A DNA stretch of 64,000 nucleotides from Acholoe squamosa (Eukaryota > Annelida > Polychaeta > Phyllodocida > Polynoidae). Shown here in pieces: positions 1 through 10,124 of the stretch. The stretch is taken from contig OX439046.1 of NCBI GenBank assembly GCA_949317995.1, positions 40,522,002 through 40,586,001 of the forward strand. Direction: 5' to 3'. The notes under the pieces were generated by a model, which did not search any database, had not been told where the DNA came from, and saw only the letters and a program-made list of their open reading frames with translations. A program made the position numbers and the translations under genes. Positions within the stretch are counted from its first letter, which is position 1. Every line of letters starts with the position of its first letter.

Positions 1-182
1 GATATTCATATGTCACATGTCACTTGCATAACAGAATCCCATTACGTTGAGTGCCTTAAAATAATATTGTAAACGGATAATAATTTCCTGGCAGGGCTTG
101 TACGCAAATATTCATGTTTTCCTAGTTGACCACCCTCAGTTTAGGCATCAACGCCACCTTCACACACCAGCCACCCCACGAA
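1..182. other. Unassigned flank
   Basis: I see no gene or repeat boundary here. The first bases contain overlapping CATATG and CACATGTCAC palindromic words similar in style to the last 110 bases of the window. Confidence 0.3.
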
Positions 183-378
183 GGGAGTGATCATTTTCAA
201 CAACAGCTGGGGGGAGGGCTATTTGGTTTGAGGGGTAAACATTTTTCAACCGCATGACCGGGCGAGGTCAAAAAAATTTCAGCCCCTCTGGGCAACTGAT
301 GGGGGGGGGGGGGTCAAAATAATTTTACCTGTTTTTAGCAAAAATGCACCACCCCCAGTTGTAAAAATGATAACTCCC
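183..378. mobile_element. GGGAGTGATCA-type MITE, copy 1
   Basis: The sequence begins GGGAGTGATCATTTT and ends AAAATGATAACTCCC, so the ends are inverted copies. Three bases, GAA, lie directly outside both ends (180-182 and 379-381). The interior has G runs and short 'GGTCAAAAAAATTT' blocks typical of the other copies at 24893, 28544, 35532 and 41404. Those copies have TTA or TAA target duplications, so this is one non-autonomous DNA transposon family. A 3-bp TWA duplication is the hallmark of PIF/Harbinger elements (established knowledge); the assignment is inferred because no transposase is present. Confidence 0.75.
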
Positions 379-512
379 GAATAGATAGGCCTTCTTTCCC
401 CCGGCTTTACCCCATGAAATTAGTAGTGAACGAGCATCATTTGCCTAGATATTATGAGAATGGTTGAATTAGGAATAGCCAGCAGATTGTCCGGAGAGGA
501 CTGTTCCCAAGA

Positions 513-716
513 GTAGTTTCCCAGCAGGCCACTGACTGAACCTCTATAGTACTTCACCCTGCATAGTGCACGAGCAGGAAGTAGTTTCCCAGCAGGCCAC
601 TGACTGAACCTCTATAGTACTTCACCCTGCATAGTGCACGAGCAGGAAGTAGTTTCCCAGCAGGCCACTGACTGAACCTCTATAGTACTTCACCCTGCAT
701 AGTGCACGAGCAGGAA
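513..716. repeat. 68-bp minisatellite, 3 copies
   Basis: Three successive units start GTAGTTTCCCAGCAGGCCAC at 513, 581 and 649 and appear identical, so the array is young or homogenised. It carries no useful open frame. Confidence 0.95.
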
Positions 717-1340
717 GGCTCGGTGAGGTTGTCCACGGTTAGAAGCAGCACCTGGAGTGGGGACAGCAGGCAAGCTGCCCTCTCAGTTATCACTACTCAT
801 GTACCACACTCAATGGTGTCCTTTGGACAAGGGTGGGAGTTATGAGTGCAGGGGTGGGTGTTGGATATATGTAGAATTGTAGAGGAGACAGGGATGAGGG
901 TCGCTCTGGTATTATGTAAATCTCGAAATGTTAAAAATCAATAGTTGAGGACTTCTCGCTTTATCATACAAAGCCGAGAGTCACCCATTATAAAACAAAC
1001 TACAACAAGTGGTTTTAGACACACAATGGCCTGATCCAAGACTCATGTTTGCCTTCATCGATCGGCACTAATCAAACTACTCCACATAGATAAGAGTACG
1101 TTAGCAGACATTGCTCACAACACATACCAAGAGAAAACGTGACAAATCTATATCATTGTAAATAAAAATATCACATTCCATGATAATATAAGGACGAAGA
1201 GGATTGTGCTAGTTTAATCAACTACCATAGCATATACCATGGCCCTGCATATGGCTTACGACTTGCATGTATCCCATTGCAATTTTCGCCGCCCCCCAAC
1301 CGCCCCCCCCCCCCACACACACAGGTATATTGCCACACCA
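717..1340. other. No gene seen; low-complexity C/CA run
   Basis: No splice-bounded exon or repeat boundary is evident. A C run followed by CACACA lies at about 1301-1322. Confidence 0.3.
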
Positions 1341-1575
1341 TTTCATGCTGCCATGGCAATAACGTGTTGCTATGATTTCATGCTGCCATGGTTATATCAT
1401 GTTGCTATGATTTCATGCTGCCATGGTGATATTATGTTGCTATGATTTCATGCTGCCATGGTGATATCGTGTTGCTATGCTTTCATGCTGTCATGGTGAT
1501 ATCATGTTGCTATGATTTCATGCTGCCATGGTGATATCGTGTTGCTATGATTTCATGCTGCCATGGTGATACCGT
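1341..1575. repeat. 35-bp minisatellite
   Basis: About six and a half units of the form TTTCATGCTGCCATGGTGAT plus ATCGTGTTGCTATGA. Each unit carries a CCATGG palindrome. Units differ by a few substitutions. A short open frame crossing it at 1239-1445 is an artefact. Confidence 0.9.
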
Positions 1576-1892
1576 GTCAATGCCTGACTCATCACATGTT
1601 AGGCATTGATTACTTGTTCAGCATTGCTGAAGACGTACATGTTGCCATACACATCATGAACTTAACCTACACGATATAACTATACCGTTTGTCATAATCT
1701 GAATAGCCCTTGTCTAGAATCACTACCCCCTATTACGTAACCAGTTATTGTGATAACCATCTGGTTAAAGCACATCAACAACACATTCATCAGATTGGCT
1801 CACGACCCAGACTGCAGGATATTTTCACACATTGAATGTATACTATTTATATGTGAGTGACCCCCCGGGCTTTGTATTATATCAATGCCTTT
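1576..1892. other. No gene seen
   Basis: About 320 bases without a recognisable gene, repeat or splice structure. Confidence 0.3.
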
Positions 1893-2358
1893 GTAGGGGT
1901 TCGTTCCCCCGTCGGGTGCGCAGAGCCTTCAGAGGGACTGTTCACTTGATTGTGTCACTCCCCCTATGTATACCATACCGATCCAGGGTAGTTGGAAGGT
2001 AGAGAATGTCAGGCCAGGGGAAGTAGCTCAGGGGTAGAGCTTCCGCTTCGAAGTTGGAGGGTCCCGGGTTCGAGTCCCGGTTTCTCCATGACATTTTCCG
2101 CTGACCACTACACTGGTGGAGAAACCGGGTGGTCCTGCCTCGCAAGGGGGATCTTTAGAGAGCTCGGTACCTGGACTGGTATGGTATAGACAAGCGCTTC
2201 AACTTGCTAGTGCTGGGAGACTTGGAAACAGGTGGCACCCACAGTAGTTCCTGGGAACAGGAATGTTGTACTCTGTGTGTGACTCAGTACTGGTACCGTT
2301 CAGACTGGACTGGAGGACCGGTTCTGGCGGGATACGGTTGAAGCTGGTTGGGACGAGT
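1893..2358 (+). repeat. 466-bp repeat unit carrying a tRNA-like gene, unit 1
   Basis: The segment starting GTAGGGGTTCGTTCCCCCG recurs 466 bases later at 2359. Within it are a tRNA-like sequence and, downstream, a block with 'CTCGCAAGGGGGATCTTTAG' and 'GAGCTCGGTACC'. In the third copy near 18.2 kb that same block lies upstream of the tRNA-like sequence, the order expected if the copies were cut from a head-to-tail array or a circle. Confidence 0.8.
2017..2088 (+). tRNA. tRNA-like gene in repeat, apparent anticodon CGA (copy 1)
   Basis: This 72-nt stretch folds as a tRNA by eye. The acceptor arms are GGGGAAG and TTTCTCC (two G-T pairs); the D stem is GCTC/GAGC; the anticodon stem is TCCGC/TTGGA with one C-T mismatch next to the loop; the loop TTCGAAG gives anticodon CGA; the variable region is 5 nt; the T arm is CCGGG-TTCGAGT-CCCGG. 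The A box (TAGCTCAGGGG) and B box (GGTTCGAGTCC) fit polymerase III consensus. A TTTT run starts 6 nt after the end. Anticodon CGA would read serine codons, but tRNA-Ser should have a long variable arm, absent here. It is therefore probably a tRNA-derived repeat component, not a working tRNA. Confidence 0.55.
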
Positions 2359-2577
2359 GTAGGGGTTCGTTCCCCCGTCGGGTGCGCAGAGCCTTCAGAG
2401 GGACTGTTCACTTGATTGTGTCACTCCCCCTATGTATACCATACCGATCCAGGGTAGTTGGAAGGTAGAGAATGTCAGGCCAGGGGAAGTAGCTCAGGGG
2501 TAGAGCTTCCGCTTCGAAGTTGGAGGGTCCCGGGTTCAAGTCCCGGTTTCTCCATGACATTTTCCGCTGACCACTAC
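2359..2577 (+). repeat. 466-bp repeat unit, second (partial) unit
   Basis: Repeats 1893-2111 at an offset of exactly 466 bases with very few differences. After 2577 the sequence departs into a different repeat, so this unit is incomplete on its right side. Confidence 0.85.
2483..2554 (+). tRNA. tRNA-like gene in repeat (copy 2)
   Basis: Same 72-nt fold as 2017-2088, with one change in the T loop (TTCAAGT in place of TTCGAGT), which still fits a B box. The same TTTT run follows 6 nt downstream. Confidence 0.5.
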
Positions 2578-2612
2578 ACCTTATACAAACCTGTTTCTAA
2601 CCAACTATTTCT

Positions 2613-2871
2613 CGTCAGTCCCTGTGGTGCACTGCATAGGGAGTTGGTCTGCAGATCAAATTTGTAAGGCGTGCCTGATATCCATGGATAACAGGCACTG
2701 TCTGATATCCATGGATAACAGGCACTGCTTGATATCCATGGATAACAGGCACTGGGTGACTGTTATCCATGGATATAAGGCATGCCTTACAAAGCCATGA
2801 TGCATGCATCATTGTGTGCAATATCGACAGGTATCAGAACGGGAATATCAAGAAAAAGCACCGAAAATCAA
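2613..2871 (+). repeat. SINE-like repeat with degraded tRNA-Arg-type head, copy 1
   Basis: Starts with 'GTCAGTCCCTGTGGTGCA', a tRNA A-box-like head also seen at 4530 and, inverted, at 8762. The body has a direct array of about 30-bp units around TATCCATGGATAACAGGCAC, bounded by inverted TTGTAAGGCGTGCC and GGCATGCCTTACAA. The tail AATATCGACAGGTATCAGAA is shared by the other copies. Confidence 0.7.
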
Positions 2872-4524
2872 AGATTCAGTTTAGTATGAAGCCCAGAGCC
2901 ATAGTTCTGATAAGTCAAATTAATGTGGAATTGAAGATGTAAAATAGACTCATACCTAAGGTGTCTCTCCCATCAGGCGGTAAGAAATGTCCCCTTATTA
3001 TTTACTTCTGTCCCAGAGGCCTGGAATAGCTGGGGTCTTTGCCTGTTTCCATTAGCAAACTGACTAAAAGCAAAGACTCAGTCAAGTCTATACACCTATA
3101 CAAGTAGCATCTGAAGGTTTTTCCCCACTTACTGCATCCCTCTAAAAGCAGACAGGCCTAGTTCCACAAGGTATTGGAGTGTGAGTCTATAAATGTCCCA
3201 ATATTGCCCTAGTCTGGTATCTCCTACAGGAGCGACTGGCATAGGGTGTAGAGTGAAAAACCGATAAGGTGGACAGGTAATGGATATCTCTCAATAGCTC
3301 CATACATAGAATGCTGATCAAACCCATACTTGTATATAATATGCCCATAACACTTATATAACAGATTCTAAGACAGTTTTAAAAATCAAATATGATCTAC
3401 TATCGGTAATTTAAGCTGAGAGAATGGTTGATTAAGCACCTAATAGCAGACAAATGGCCCTAATAGCGGACAGTGGACTTGCCTATTGAATAGTATGCAA
3501 GAAATTCCTTATTATGCAATAATTCTTTCATGTATGACATAACTACACAATGAACTGTACAACTGGTATATCATTCCCAGGAATCTCATCCATGAAATAG
3601 GTTGAGGCACACAAACTTAAATGTCCAATGTTGTAAATGAGGATCACGACATCCATGCAGCTTCGTTCAATTATCATGTAAATGCGCGTGATCTTCATGT
3701 ACAATTGCATTCACATGATAGGTAAATGACTTATCATCGAGGCTGAAGTGCTATAGGTAGAATTAATACAAGAAATTCTTAATATGCAGAGGGTGTCCGC
3801 TATTAGGTACCCTTTAATTATAAGTATCTGTAATTACATAGTGCATAATTAGTGCATGTAATTACTATGGTATCGTAGAAAACTGTGATCAGCCCTGTAG
3901 TATATTGTTCAGATGAACACATTTTCACTGATTCAACTTAGATATATCATTTAAAAATGCCCTTCTTGTGAATCAAAACTTGGCATACAGCTTACCTACA
4001 CGACTAACAGATACAATCTCAGATATTCTGTCAGTCCTTCCCTTGGGATAATGATGATTCTATATATATTCTTCTATTTTATCTCAAGTTGAATACGAGA
4101 GCCCCATAGTTTTAACCAAGAACCTCCATATCACACCCCCCAGTGTGATAAACCTTCCCTGTATCACACTGCCAGGGAAAACATCCTAAATGGTCAAATA
4201 ACTGATGCTGAGATAATTTCTAATGCCAAATAAATGGAATTTTGAAGATGTTTGACTAAATTAACATGAGATAAATACAAAGGAGCACTCACATTGGTCA
4301 GCACTGAGAATTATCACACTTGGTTTCACCTCTTGTGATAAGAGTGCTGCCCGCTAATAGGACCTGTTATTCTATTCACTACATGTCTGTGTAGCACCAT
4401 ATGGACTGGCTGGGCTCTACTGCCCTATGTATATTGAACAAGTAATTAATGGATAATTCATAACTTGTGGGTGTTATCAAAGGATATTTAACTAGGGCAC
4501 AGCCCGAGTTTAATATCCTTTTTC
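2872..4524. repeat. Long interspersed repeat, non-coding as far as visible
   Basis: Blocks at about 3160-3400 and 4205-4520 recur inverted at about 9420-9660 and 8770-9390; a diverged same-orientation relative lies at about 46380-47330. Some 800 bases (about 3420-4200) are absent from the inverted copy, so that copy carries an internal deletion. Phrases such as 'TGTCCGCTATTAGG' recur through the family. No transposase or polymerase motif is visible in any frame; class unknown. Confidence 0.65.
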
Positions 4525-4525
4525 G

Positions 4526-4738
4526 TCAGTCCCTGTGGCGCAATGCATAGGGAGCTGATCAGTAGTTTATTGGTTTGACCCCTGCCCATTGTATTGGAAT
4601 TCTGGTAGGTTTTAACATGTGACATATGACATTTCTCAAATTAGTAAGGCTTGCCGGTTATCCATGGATATCAGGCACGCCTTACAAAGCAATATCGACA
4701 GGTATCAGAAAGGCAATATCCAGAAAAAGCACCCAAAA
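4526..4738 (+). repeat. SINE-like repeat with tRNA-Arg-type head, copy 2
   Basis: The head has A box TGGCGCAATGC and B box GGTTTGACCCC. The better-preserved minus-strand copy near 8.7 kb has a CTTCTGA loop, anticodon TCT (arginine). The body contains TAAGGCTTGCC, TATCCATGGATA and GGCACGCCTTAC as an inverted hairpin. The tail matches copy 1. Confidence 0.7.
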
Positions 4739-4901
4739 GAAATAGTGTAATAATAAGTGATAAGCTACATATTTCCGTACCCGTTACAAATAGGCAAACC
4801 TCAAACCCATGGCTGTAACTTGCACATACATCTAAGGACAACCATTGTATTCTCTGCAAATGTTCCAAAATCATACGTGCTTCCTAGTTTAAATGCCAGA
4901 G

Positions 4902-5459
4902 TCAGTGACAGTGAGGGCCTTAGCCTGCTCATAGCCCATCTGTACGACAGTGAGGGCCTTTATTAGCCTGCTCATAGCCCATCTGTATGACAGTGAGGGC
5001 CTTTATTAGCCTGCTCATAGCCCATCTGTATGACAGTGAGGGCCTTTATTAGCCTGCTCATAGCCCATCTGTGCAGCAGTCAGGACCTTTATTAGCCTGC
5101 TCATAGCCCATCTGTACGACAGTGAGGGCCTTTATTAGCCTGCTCATAGCCCATCTGTACAGCAGTCAGGACCTTTATTAGCCTGCTCATAGCCCATCTG
5201 TGCAGCAGTCAGGACCTTTATTAGCCTGCTCATAGCCCATCTGTACGACAGTGAGGGCCTTTATTAGCCTGCTCATAGCCCATCTGTACAGCAGTCAGGA
5301 CCTTTATTAGCCTGCTCATAGCCCATCTGTACAGCAGTCAGGACCTTTATTAGCCTGCTCATAGCCCATCTGTACGACAGTGAGGGCCTTTATTAGCCTG
5401 CTCATAGCCCATCTGTACAGCAGTCAGGACCTTTATTAGCCTGCTCATAGCCCATCTGT
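4902..5459. repeat. 43-bp minisatellite with two alternating unit types
   Basis: Thirteen units of about 43 bp ending CTCATAGCCCATCTGT. Type A has GACAGTGAGGGCC and type B has CAGCAGTCAGGACC. From 4902 the order reads A A A A B A B B A B B A B, so the last part repeats as ABB, a higher-order structure from multi-unit expansion. One flanking open frame is incidental. Confidence 0.95.
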
Positions 5460-5734
5460 ACCTCGGAATATAATGCATCAATGGAACTTTTTCATTACCG
5501 ACAGGGGGGCTGAAATCAATATTTCTGTGAAAAGGGGGGAAACAGCTGCCACAGAGTTTAGCTAGTTATTGACTGAGTAGAAGTAGGAGGAATATTGAGA
5601 CTCCAAAGTTCCTGTTTTATTTCAGAACAATGACTGAGCAGATTTAATTAGCTTGATTAGAATGAATTAACAAAATTCAGCAATCTGGGTCCTTCTGGAC
5701 AAAACCTTTAGTCCTTTAATCTCCAGCAGCTCTA
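5460..5734. other. No gene seen
   Basis: Spacer between the 43-bp array and the SINE. Nothing recognisable. Confidence 0.3.
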
Positions 5735-5941
5735 AATCATCCGAGTGAGTGAGTGAGTAATATATGTTTAACGCCATTTCCGCATCTAAGGTCATATTCA
5801 TGCCGAGAAAGACATTACACAATTTCACAGAGGAATGTGTCGGTGCCCGCGCATATGTGCACCACACACATCCTGAGGGGATAGGAAAGAAGAGACATAG
5901 ACCCTTTTAAGTAGGCTAGGGAAGCCCGCTGAATCATCCGA
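5735..5941 (+). mobile_element. GTGA-headed SINE-like retroposon with target duplications
   Basis: The element runs about 5745-5931: a GTGAGTGAGTGAG run, then TTTAACGCCATTTCCGC, then a conserved body ending GGGAAGCCCG. The ten bases AATCATCCGA flank it on both sides (5735-5744 and 5932-5941). A variable-length duplication of this size indicates LINE-driven insertion. Related copies: 32525, 38397, 55501, and a fragment at 54959. Open frames reading minus strand through each copy are shared shadows. Confidence 0.85.
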
Positions 5942-6599
5942 TTAAGGGAACGCTGATAAAGAAAGAAAAAGAAAAATTACTTAATGGGAGGTACAATATT
6001 ATGGAGCTTCTAAATGAAATTAGGCATCTCAATAAATGAACAAAAGGATTTCAGCTCCATAGACGTTTTTCTTCCATTGGAATATAAATTGTGAAATTCC
6101 ATTTCCAGAGGTTTCTTTGGAACGTGCACCATCCCGTCCTTAGACGAAAGTAGTGTTTTGATGAGATCTTAACATAACGATGGCACCACATAACCGGCCA
6201 TGATAAATGTTATCAAGCTTTAAGCTTGCCAAAGTGATATCACGTCGATTGAATCAATCCACCCGATGAATTCAAAGTGTTTTATTGGTGTTTCAACATC
6301 ATTCATATTCATCGGCTTTCCCTAACAAGTACTACCCGGTATTTACAACTCTGAGGACTGTAGACTTTATTCAAAACTGTACAATTGATAATGACTGCTA
6401 ATGCCTCAGAACGACCCCCCCCACCTCATCACATGAGTAGACCGGTGTGCTGAGTGCCATCAATATAGGGTAGGGTAATGGGTGCTCTATAATCTGTAAC
6501 CTATTGCTCTTGCTGTCACGTCTCCTATCACTTAACTAGACGCTGGTCCGGCCGTCTCCCCCAAGCCCTGCTATCACTTAGTATATAGATGGCATCCAT
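5942..6599. other. No gene seen
   Basis: About 660 bases with mixed composition. I see no exon with usable splice sites and no repeat. Confidence 0.3.
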
Positions 6600-6607
6600 A
6601 CAGCTTA

Positions 6608-6645
6608 TGACGTCACTACATTGTGTGAGGTGTTACCATGGTAAC
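6608..6645. promoter_or_regulatory. CRE plus palindromic X-box-like site
   Basis: TGACGTCA, the full CREB/ATF palindrome, lies at 6608-6615. GTTACCATGGTAAC, a perfect palindrome matching the RFX X-box pattern (GTNRCC, short spacer, RGYAAC), lies at 6632-6645. A further TGACGTGACGCA lies at about 6758. Matches to consensus are directly visible; promoter function is inferred and no adjacent exon was found. Confidence 0.45.
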
Positions 6646-6780
6646 AAGGATAGGCATTGTTATGTCAGTAATTGTATAATAGGTGAGTTGTGGAGAAGGG
6701 CATTAACTCATAATGCGCCACCGGTGGTGTACACGGCACAGTCAGAGGTCAGCACACTGACGTGACGCATCAACACAGCC

Positions 6781-7104
6781 AACATGATCATCTCCAATAT
6801 CACTATAGCATGTCTTCTCTAATTCATCTCAAGACGTCCTCAATCCATATGCCATATACACCTGAAATAAAATGTCATTTCATTGATTCTACTCGGATAG
6901 CTTAAACATTAGCAGAATAAAGACATGTTAAACTCAATTCAGCCAAAACACGAAAGAGGAAGGAAAGGGGCAAACTATTGTAATGAGATCGAAAATATTA
7001 GTAGATAGAAAATACCAGGATTTCTGACGGGACCCAGTCGTTCTTAATACCACCAGACCGCCGTGTATACGCAGAGTGTTAGAATGTCAGCAGGCAGGAT
7101 ACAT
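6781..7104. other. No gene seen
   Basis: Nothing recognisable before the 34-bp array. Confidence 0.3.
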
Positions 7105-7541
7105 GTGCAAGTAGGGGCACAGCGGCAGGGAGGGTGTAGAGGTAGGTGGGGCACAGAGACAGGGAGGGTGTAGAGGTAAGCGGGGCACAGAGACAGGGAG
7201 GGTGTAGAGGTAGGTGGGGCACAGAGACAGGAAAGGTGTAGAGGTAGGAGGGGCAGAGGGACAGGGAGTGTGTAGATGTAGGAGGGGCACAGAGACAGGG
7301 AGGGTGTAGAGGTAGGTGGGGCACAGAGACAGGAAAGGTGTAGAGGTAGGAGGGGCAGAGGGACAGGGAGTGTGTAGATGTAGGAGGGGCAGAGGGACAG
7401 GGAGGGTGTAGAGGCAGGAGGGGCAGAGAGACAGGGAGGGTGTAGATGTAGGAGGGGCAGAGGGACAGGGAGGGTGTAGAGGCAGGAGGGGCAGAGAGAC
7501 AGGGAGGGTGTAGAGGTAGGAGGGGCAGAGGGACAGGGAGG
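7105..7541. repeat. 34-bp minisatellite, about 13 units
   Basis: Units of the form GTGTAGAGGTAGGTGGGG plus CACAGAGACAGGGAGG, purine-rich on the plus strand. The unit lacks stop codons on the minus strand, giving open frames of 173 and 157 residues that read as Pro/Ser/Cys/Leu-rich repeats in two different frames. These are array artefacts, not proteins. Confidence 0.95.
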
Positions 7542-7655
7542 ACTGACCTCACATGTAGTAACCATTTCTCACCGTCTAACTGGTAATTCCTTGTATCATC
7601 TTCCCAAATACATGACAGCCGCCTCCAGGCTGCCTCATACCCCCCCCCATACCAT

Positions 7656-7679
7656 GTGACGTCCGTGCACGGACGTCAC
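7656..7679. promoter_or_regulatory. Perfect 24-bp palindrome with two CRE-like halves
   Basis: The sequence is its own reverse complement over 24 bases, centred at 7667/7668, with GTGACGTC at the left and GACGTCAC at the right around a GTGCAC core. Each arm carries a TGACGTC CREB/ATF-like core. It could equally be a chance hairpin. Confidence 0.5.
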
Positions 7680-7870
7680 AGTAACAGGTCCTGTCACATG
7701 AACAGGGAATCAGGCTCATCTGCTGACAGGCTGAATCTGTGACAGTATCTGGGGTGGCACCGCTCAGGCAGGCGTTTATCTAGGGTATTGGGAGACGAAG
7801 CAGCAGGGTGCAGGAAGTGGTATGAGTTGGCGAGGTGGGCAGGACTACGTGTATAAAGCTGCACATAGTT

Positions 7871-8006
7871 TTAAGGGCTGCGTCCACTGCGACGGATGGA
7901 CCGTCCGTCGCCCTTCATCCGTGTTTTGCTCCATAGAAAACAATGATAAAATCGACGGATGAAACCGACGGATGGTCCATCCGTCGGCAGTGGATGCACC
8001 CCTTAA
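7871..8006. mobile_element. TTAA-flanked MITE with GGGCTGCGTCCACTGC ends
   Basis: TTAA lies at 7871-7874 and 8003-8006. The enclosed 128 bases have inverted ends: GGGCTGCGTCCACTGCGACG on the left, and GGGGTGCATCCACTGCCGAC as the reverse complement of the right. Almost the whole element folds back. A TTAA duplication points to piggyBac-class mobilisation. Degenerate relatives: 12254 and 12829. Confidence 0.75.
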
Positions 8007-8519
8007 CCTCTGACACCGCCTTGGCAGCCGACTATAACACACAGACTGATGAGCATTGGTGAAATATAACCTGTGCCAATTTCTGTTAGTCAGAACGGCA
8101 AGGACGTAAAGGATTCAACAAGCCATTCTCACATCTCAACTATTACACAATCTACATACACCAGTGTAAAACGCCCTGATTCACAAAGTTGTGTGCTATG
8201 GGAAGCCATCCTGTATTTGATTGTGTTCATGGATAATATGTGAACAGACAACCACAAAGGAGAACCTCTCTCTTTATAATCCCTCAATTATATCCCTTAG
8301 GGGACCCTCACAAAAGGTATATAGTGGCTTGGATACGATGAACACATGCCATTCGATAACGCATCATATTGCCAATTTAACTTGAATATTGGAAGCATGA
8401 CACAAAGCAACTGGGATTTCCTGCGAAATTTGAAGTTTTTTTTTTATTAGAACATCTACATTATCTGCTAACTGTAAAATCAGTACTGCTCACTAGCAGT
8501 TTTTATTACATGATTTCTT
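8007..8519. other. No gene seen
   Basis: About 510 bases without recognisable content apart from a T run at about 8437. Confidence 0.3.
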
Positions 8520-8775
8520 TGATTTTGGGTGCTTTTTCTGGATATTCCCATTCTGATACTTGTCGATATTGCATGCCGGCCATTGTAAGGTGTGCTGTTA
8601 TAACAGACACCCAGTGCTGTTATCCAAGGATGACAGGCACACCTTACATGTCATATGTCACACATTAAAACCTACCAGAATTCTATTGCAAAAGGCAGGG
8701 GTCGGACCCATACCCTACTGATCAGAAGACCAGCTCCCTATACATTGCGCCACAGGGACTGACGAAAAAGGATAT
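8520..8775 (-). repeat. SINE-like repeat with tRNA-Arg-type head, inverted copy
   Basis: Reverse complement of the 4526-4738 family. The head, read on the minus strand from about 8762 to 8692, has A box TGGCGCAATG, loop CTTCTGA (anticodon TCT, arginine) and B box GGGTCCGACCCC. The tail GGGTGCTTTTTCTGGATATT lies at about 8526. Confidence 0.7.
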
Positions 8776-8955
8776 TAAACTCGGGATGTGCCCTCGTTTA
8801 TTATCCTTTGATAACACCCACAAGTTATGAATTATCCATTAATTACTTGTTCAATATACATAGGGCACTAGAGCCCAGCCAGTCCATATGGTGCTACACA
8901 GACATGTAGTGAATTGAGTAACAGGTCCTATTAGCGTGCAGCACTCTTATCACAA

Positions 8956-9259
8956 CACTGAAAACATGGAAGATCTGAAACTAGTCAGCGATGACCACTT
9001 TAGGTCCTCAAGTTGACGATACCTAAAACTACAGCTTTAGGTAGTCAAAATGACGACTTTAGGTTGTCATCCTGACGACCTGAGTCATCAGGATGACAAT
9101 ACTCACAGTACAGAGTCGTCATATTGATGACTCAGGTCGTCAGGATGACGACTTGAAGTCGTCATTTTGACTACCTAAAGCTGTAGTTTTAGGTATCGTC
9201 AACTTGAGGACCTAAAGTGGTCACTGCTGACTAGTTTCAGAACTTCTAGGTTTTCAGTG
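8956..9259. mobile_element. 304-bp foldback (MITE-like) element with precise empty site
   Basis: The element starts CACTGAAAAC and ends GTTTTCAGTG. Both arms, about 140 bases each, are near-perfect inverted copies containing CTGAAACTAGTCAGC and GACCACTTTAGGTCCTC. AA lies on both sides. The tandem partner copy at 10801-10830 reads straight through with a single AA, as does the inverted relative at about 4320-4345. This shows a clean insertion with a 2-bp duplication. No protein is encoded; superfamily unresolved. Confidence 0.9.
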
Positions 9260-9682
9260 AAGAGGTGAAACCAAGTGTGATAATTCTCAGTGCTGACCAA
9301 TGCGAGTGCTCCTTTGTATTTATCTCAAGTTAATTTAGTCAAACATCTTCAAAATTCCATTTATTTGGCATTAGAAATTATCTTATTATACTCAGCTTAT
9401 ATAACCGAAAGTAGAACATATTTGATTTTTAAAACTGTCTTAGAACCTGTTATATAAGTGTTATGGGCATATTATATACAAGTATGTGTTTGATCAGCAT
9501 TCTATGTATGGAGCTATTGAGAGATATCCATTAACTGTCCGCCTATTGGGTCTTTCACTCTACACCCTATGCCAGTCGCTCCTGTAGGAGATACCAGACT
9601 AGGGCAATATTGGGACATTTATAGACTCACACACCAATACCTTGTGGAACTAGGCCTGTCTGTTTTTATGGGGATGCAGTAA

Positions 9683-9836
9683 GTGGAGGCTGAATTACTG
9701 TAGTAGCCTCCATCAGCCTTTCACTATGACCTGCCAGTGGAGGCTGAATTACTGTAGTAGCCTCCATCAACCTTTCACTATGACCTGCCAGTGGAGGCCG
9801 ATTTACTGTAGTAGCTGCCATCAGCCTTTCACTATG
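9683..9836. repeat. 54-bp tandem repeat, 3 units
   Basis: Units start GTGGAGGC at 9683, 9737 and 9791 and contain TTACTGTAGTAGCCTCCATC. The last unit is the most diverged. The partner duplicate has two units. Confidence 0.9.
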
Positions 9837-9896
9837 AAGACAAACAATGAAAACAATTGCAAATAGCCTGGTGCTGCTGCTGCACCCGCCGTAACC

Positions 9897-10124
9897 ATGG
9901 TACAGGGGCTTAAAGTTACCAATAAATCACAGCTAAATATCCGCTTATATTTCATAGTTATATCAAATGTAGATGGCCTGCATGAATGCGGCATCTGCAT
10001 ACATATCGCATTGCAATCATGGGCATGTGTTAAAGCTGATGGGGGTAAGGATAAGAATCTAAAACATAGATGTAGCCACTATGTTTGTCAGATTAATACT
10101 CAGAATATGGATGCCACATGGTAA
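9897..10124 (+). other. 75-codon open frame, unrecognised (duplicate A)
   Basis: An ATG-started frame, MVQGLKVTNKSQ... ending NMDATW, lies in the duplicated segment and is repeated without change at 11394-11621. I recognise no domain. The segment is repeat DNA and the duplicates are similar throughout, so conservation of the frame says little. Probably not a gene. Confidence 0.15.

Noticed and set aside
513-716. CRISPR-like array
   Set aside because: The units are continuous 68-bp tandem copies with no unique spacers; the same holds for all other arrays, and the DNA is eukaryotic.
2017-2088. Functional tRNA-Ser(CGA) gene
   Set aside because: No long variable arm, a mismatch at the base of the anticodon loop, and location in a multi-copy repeat make a working serine tRNA unlikely, so it is listed only as tRNA-like.
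7044-7565. Pro/Ser/Cys-rich frames of 173 and 157 residues, minus strand
   Set aside because: Readings of the 34-bp array in two phases.
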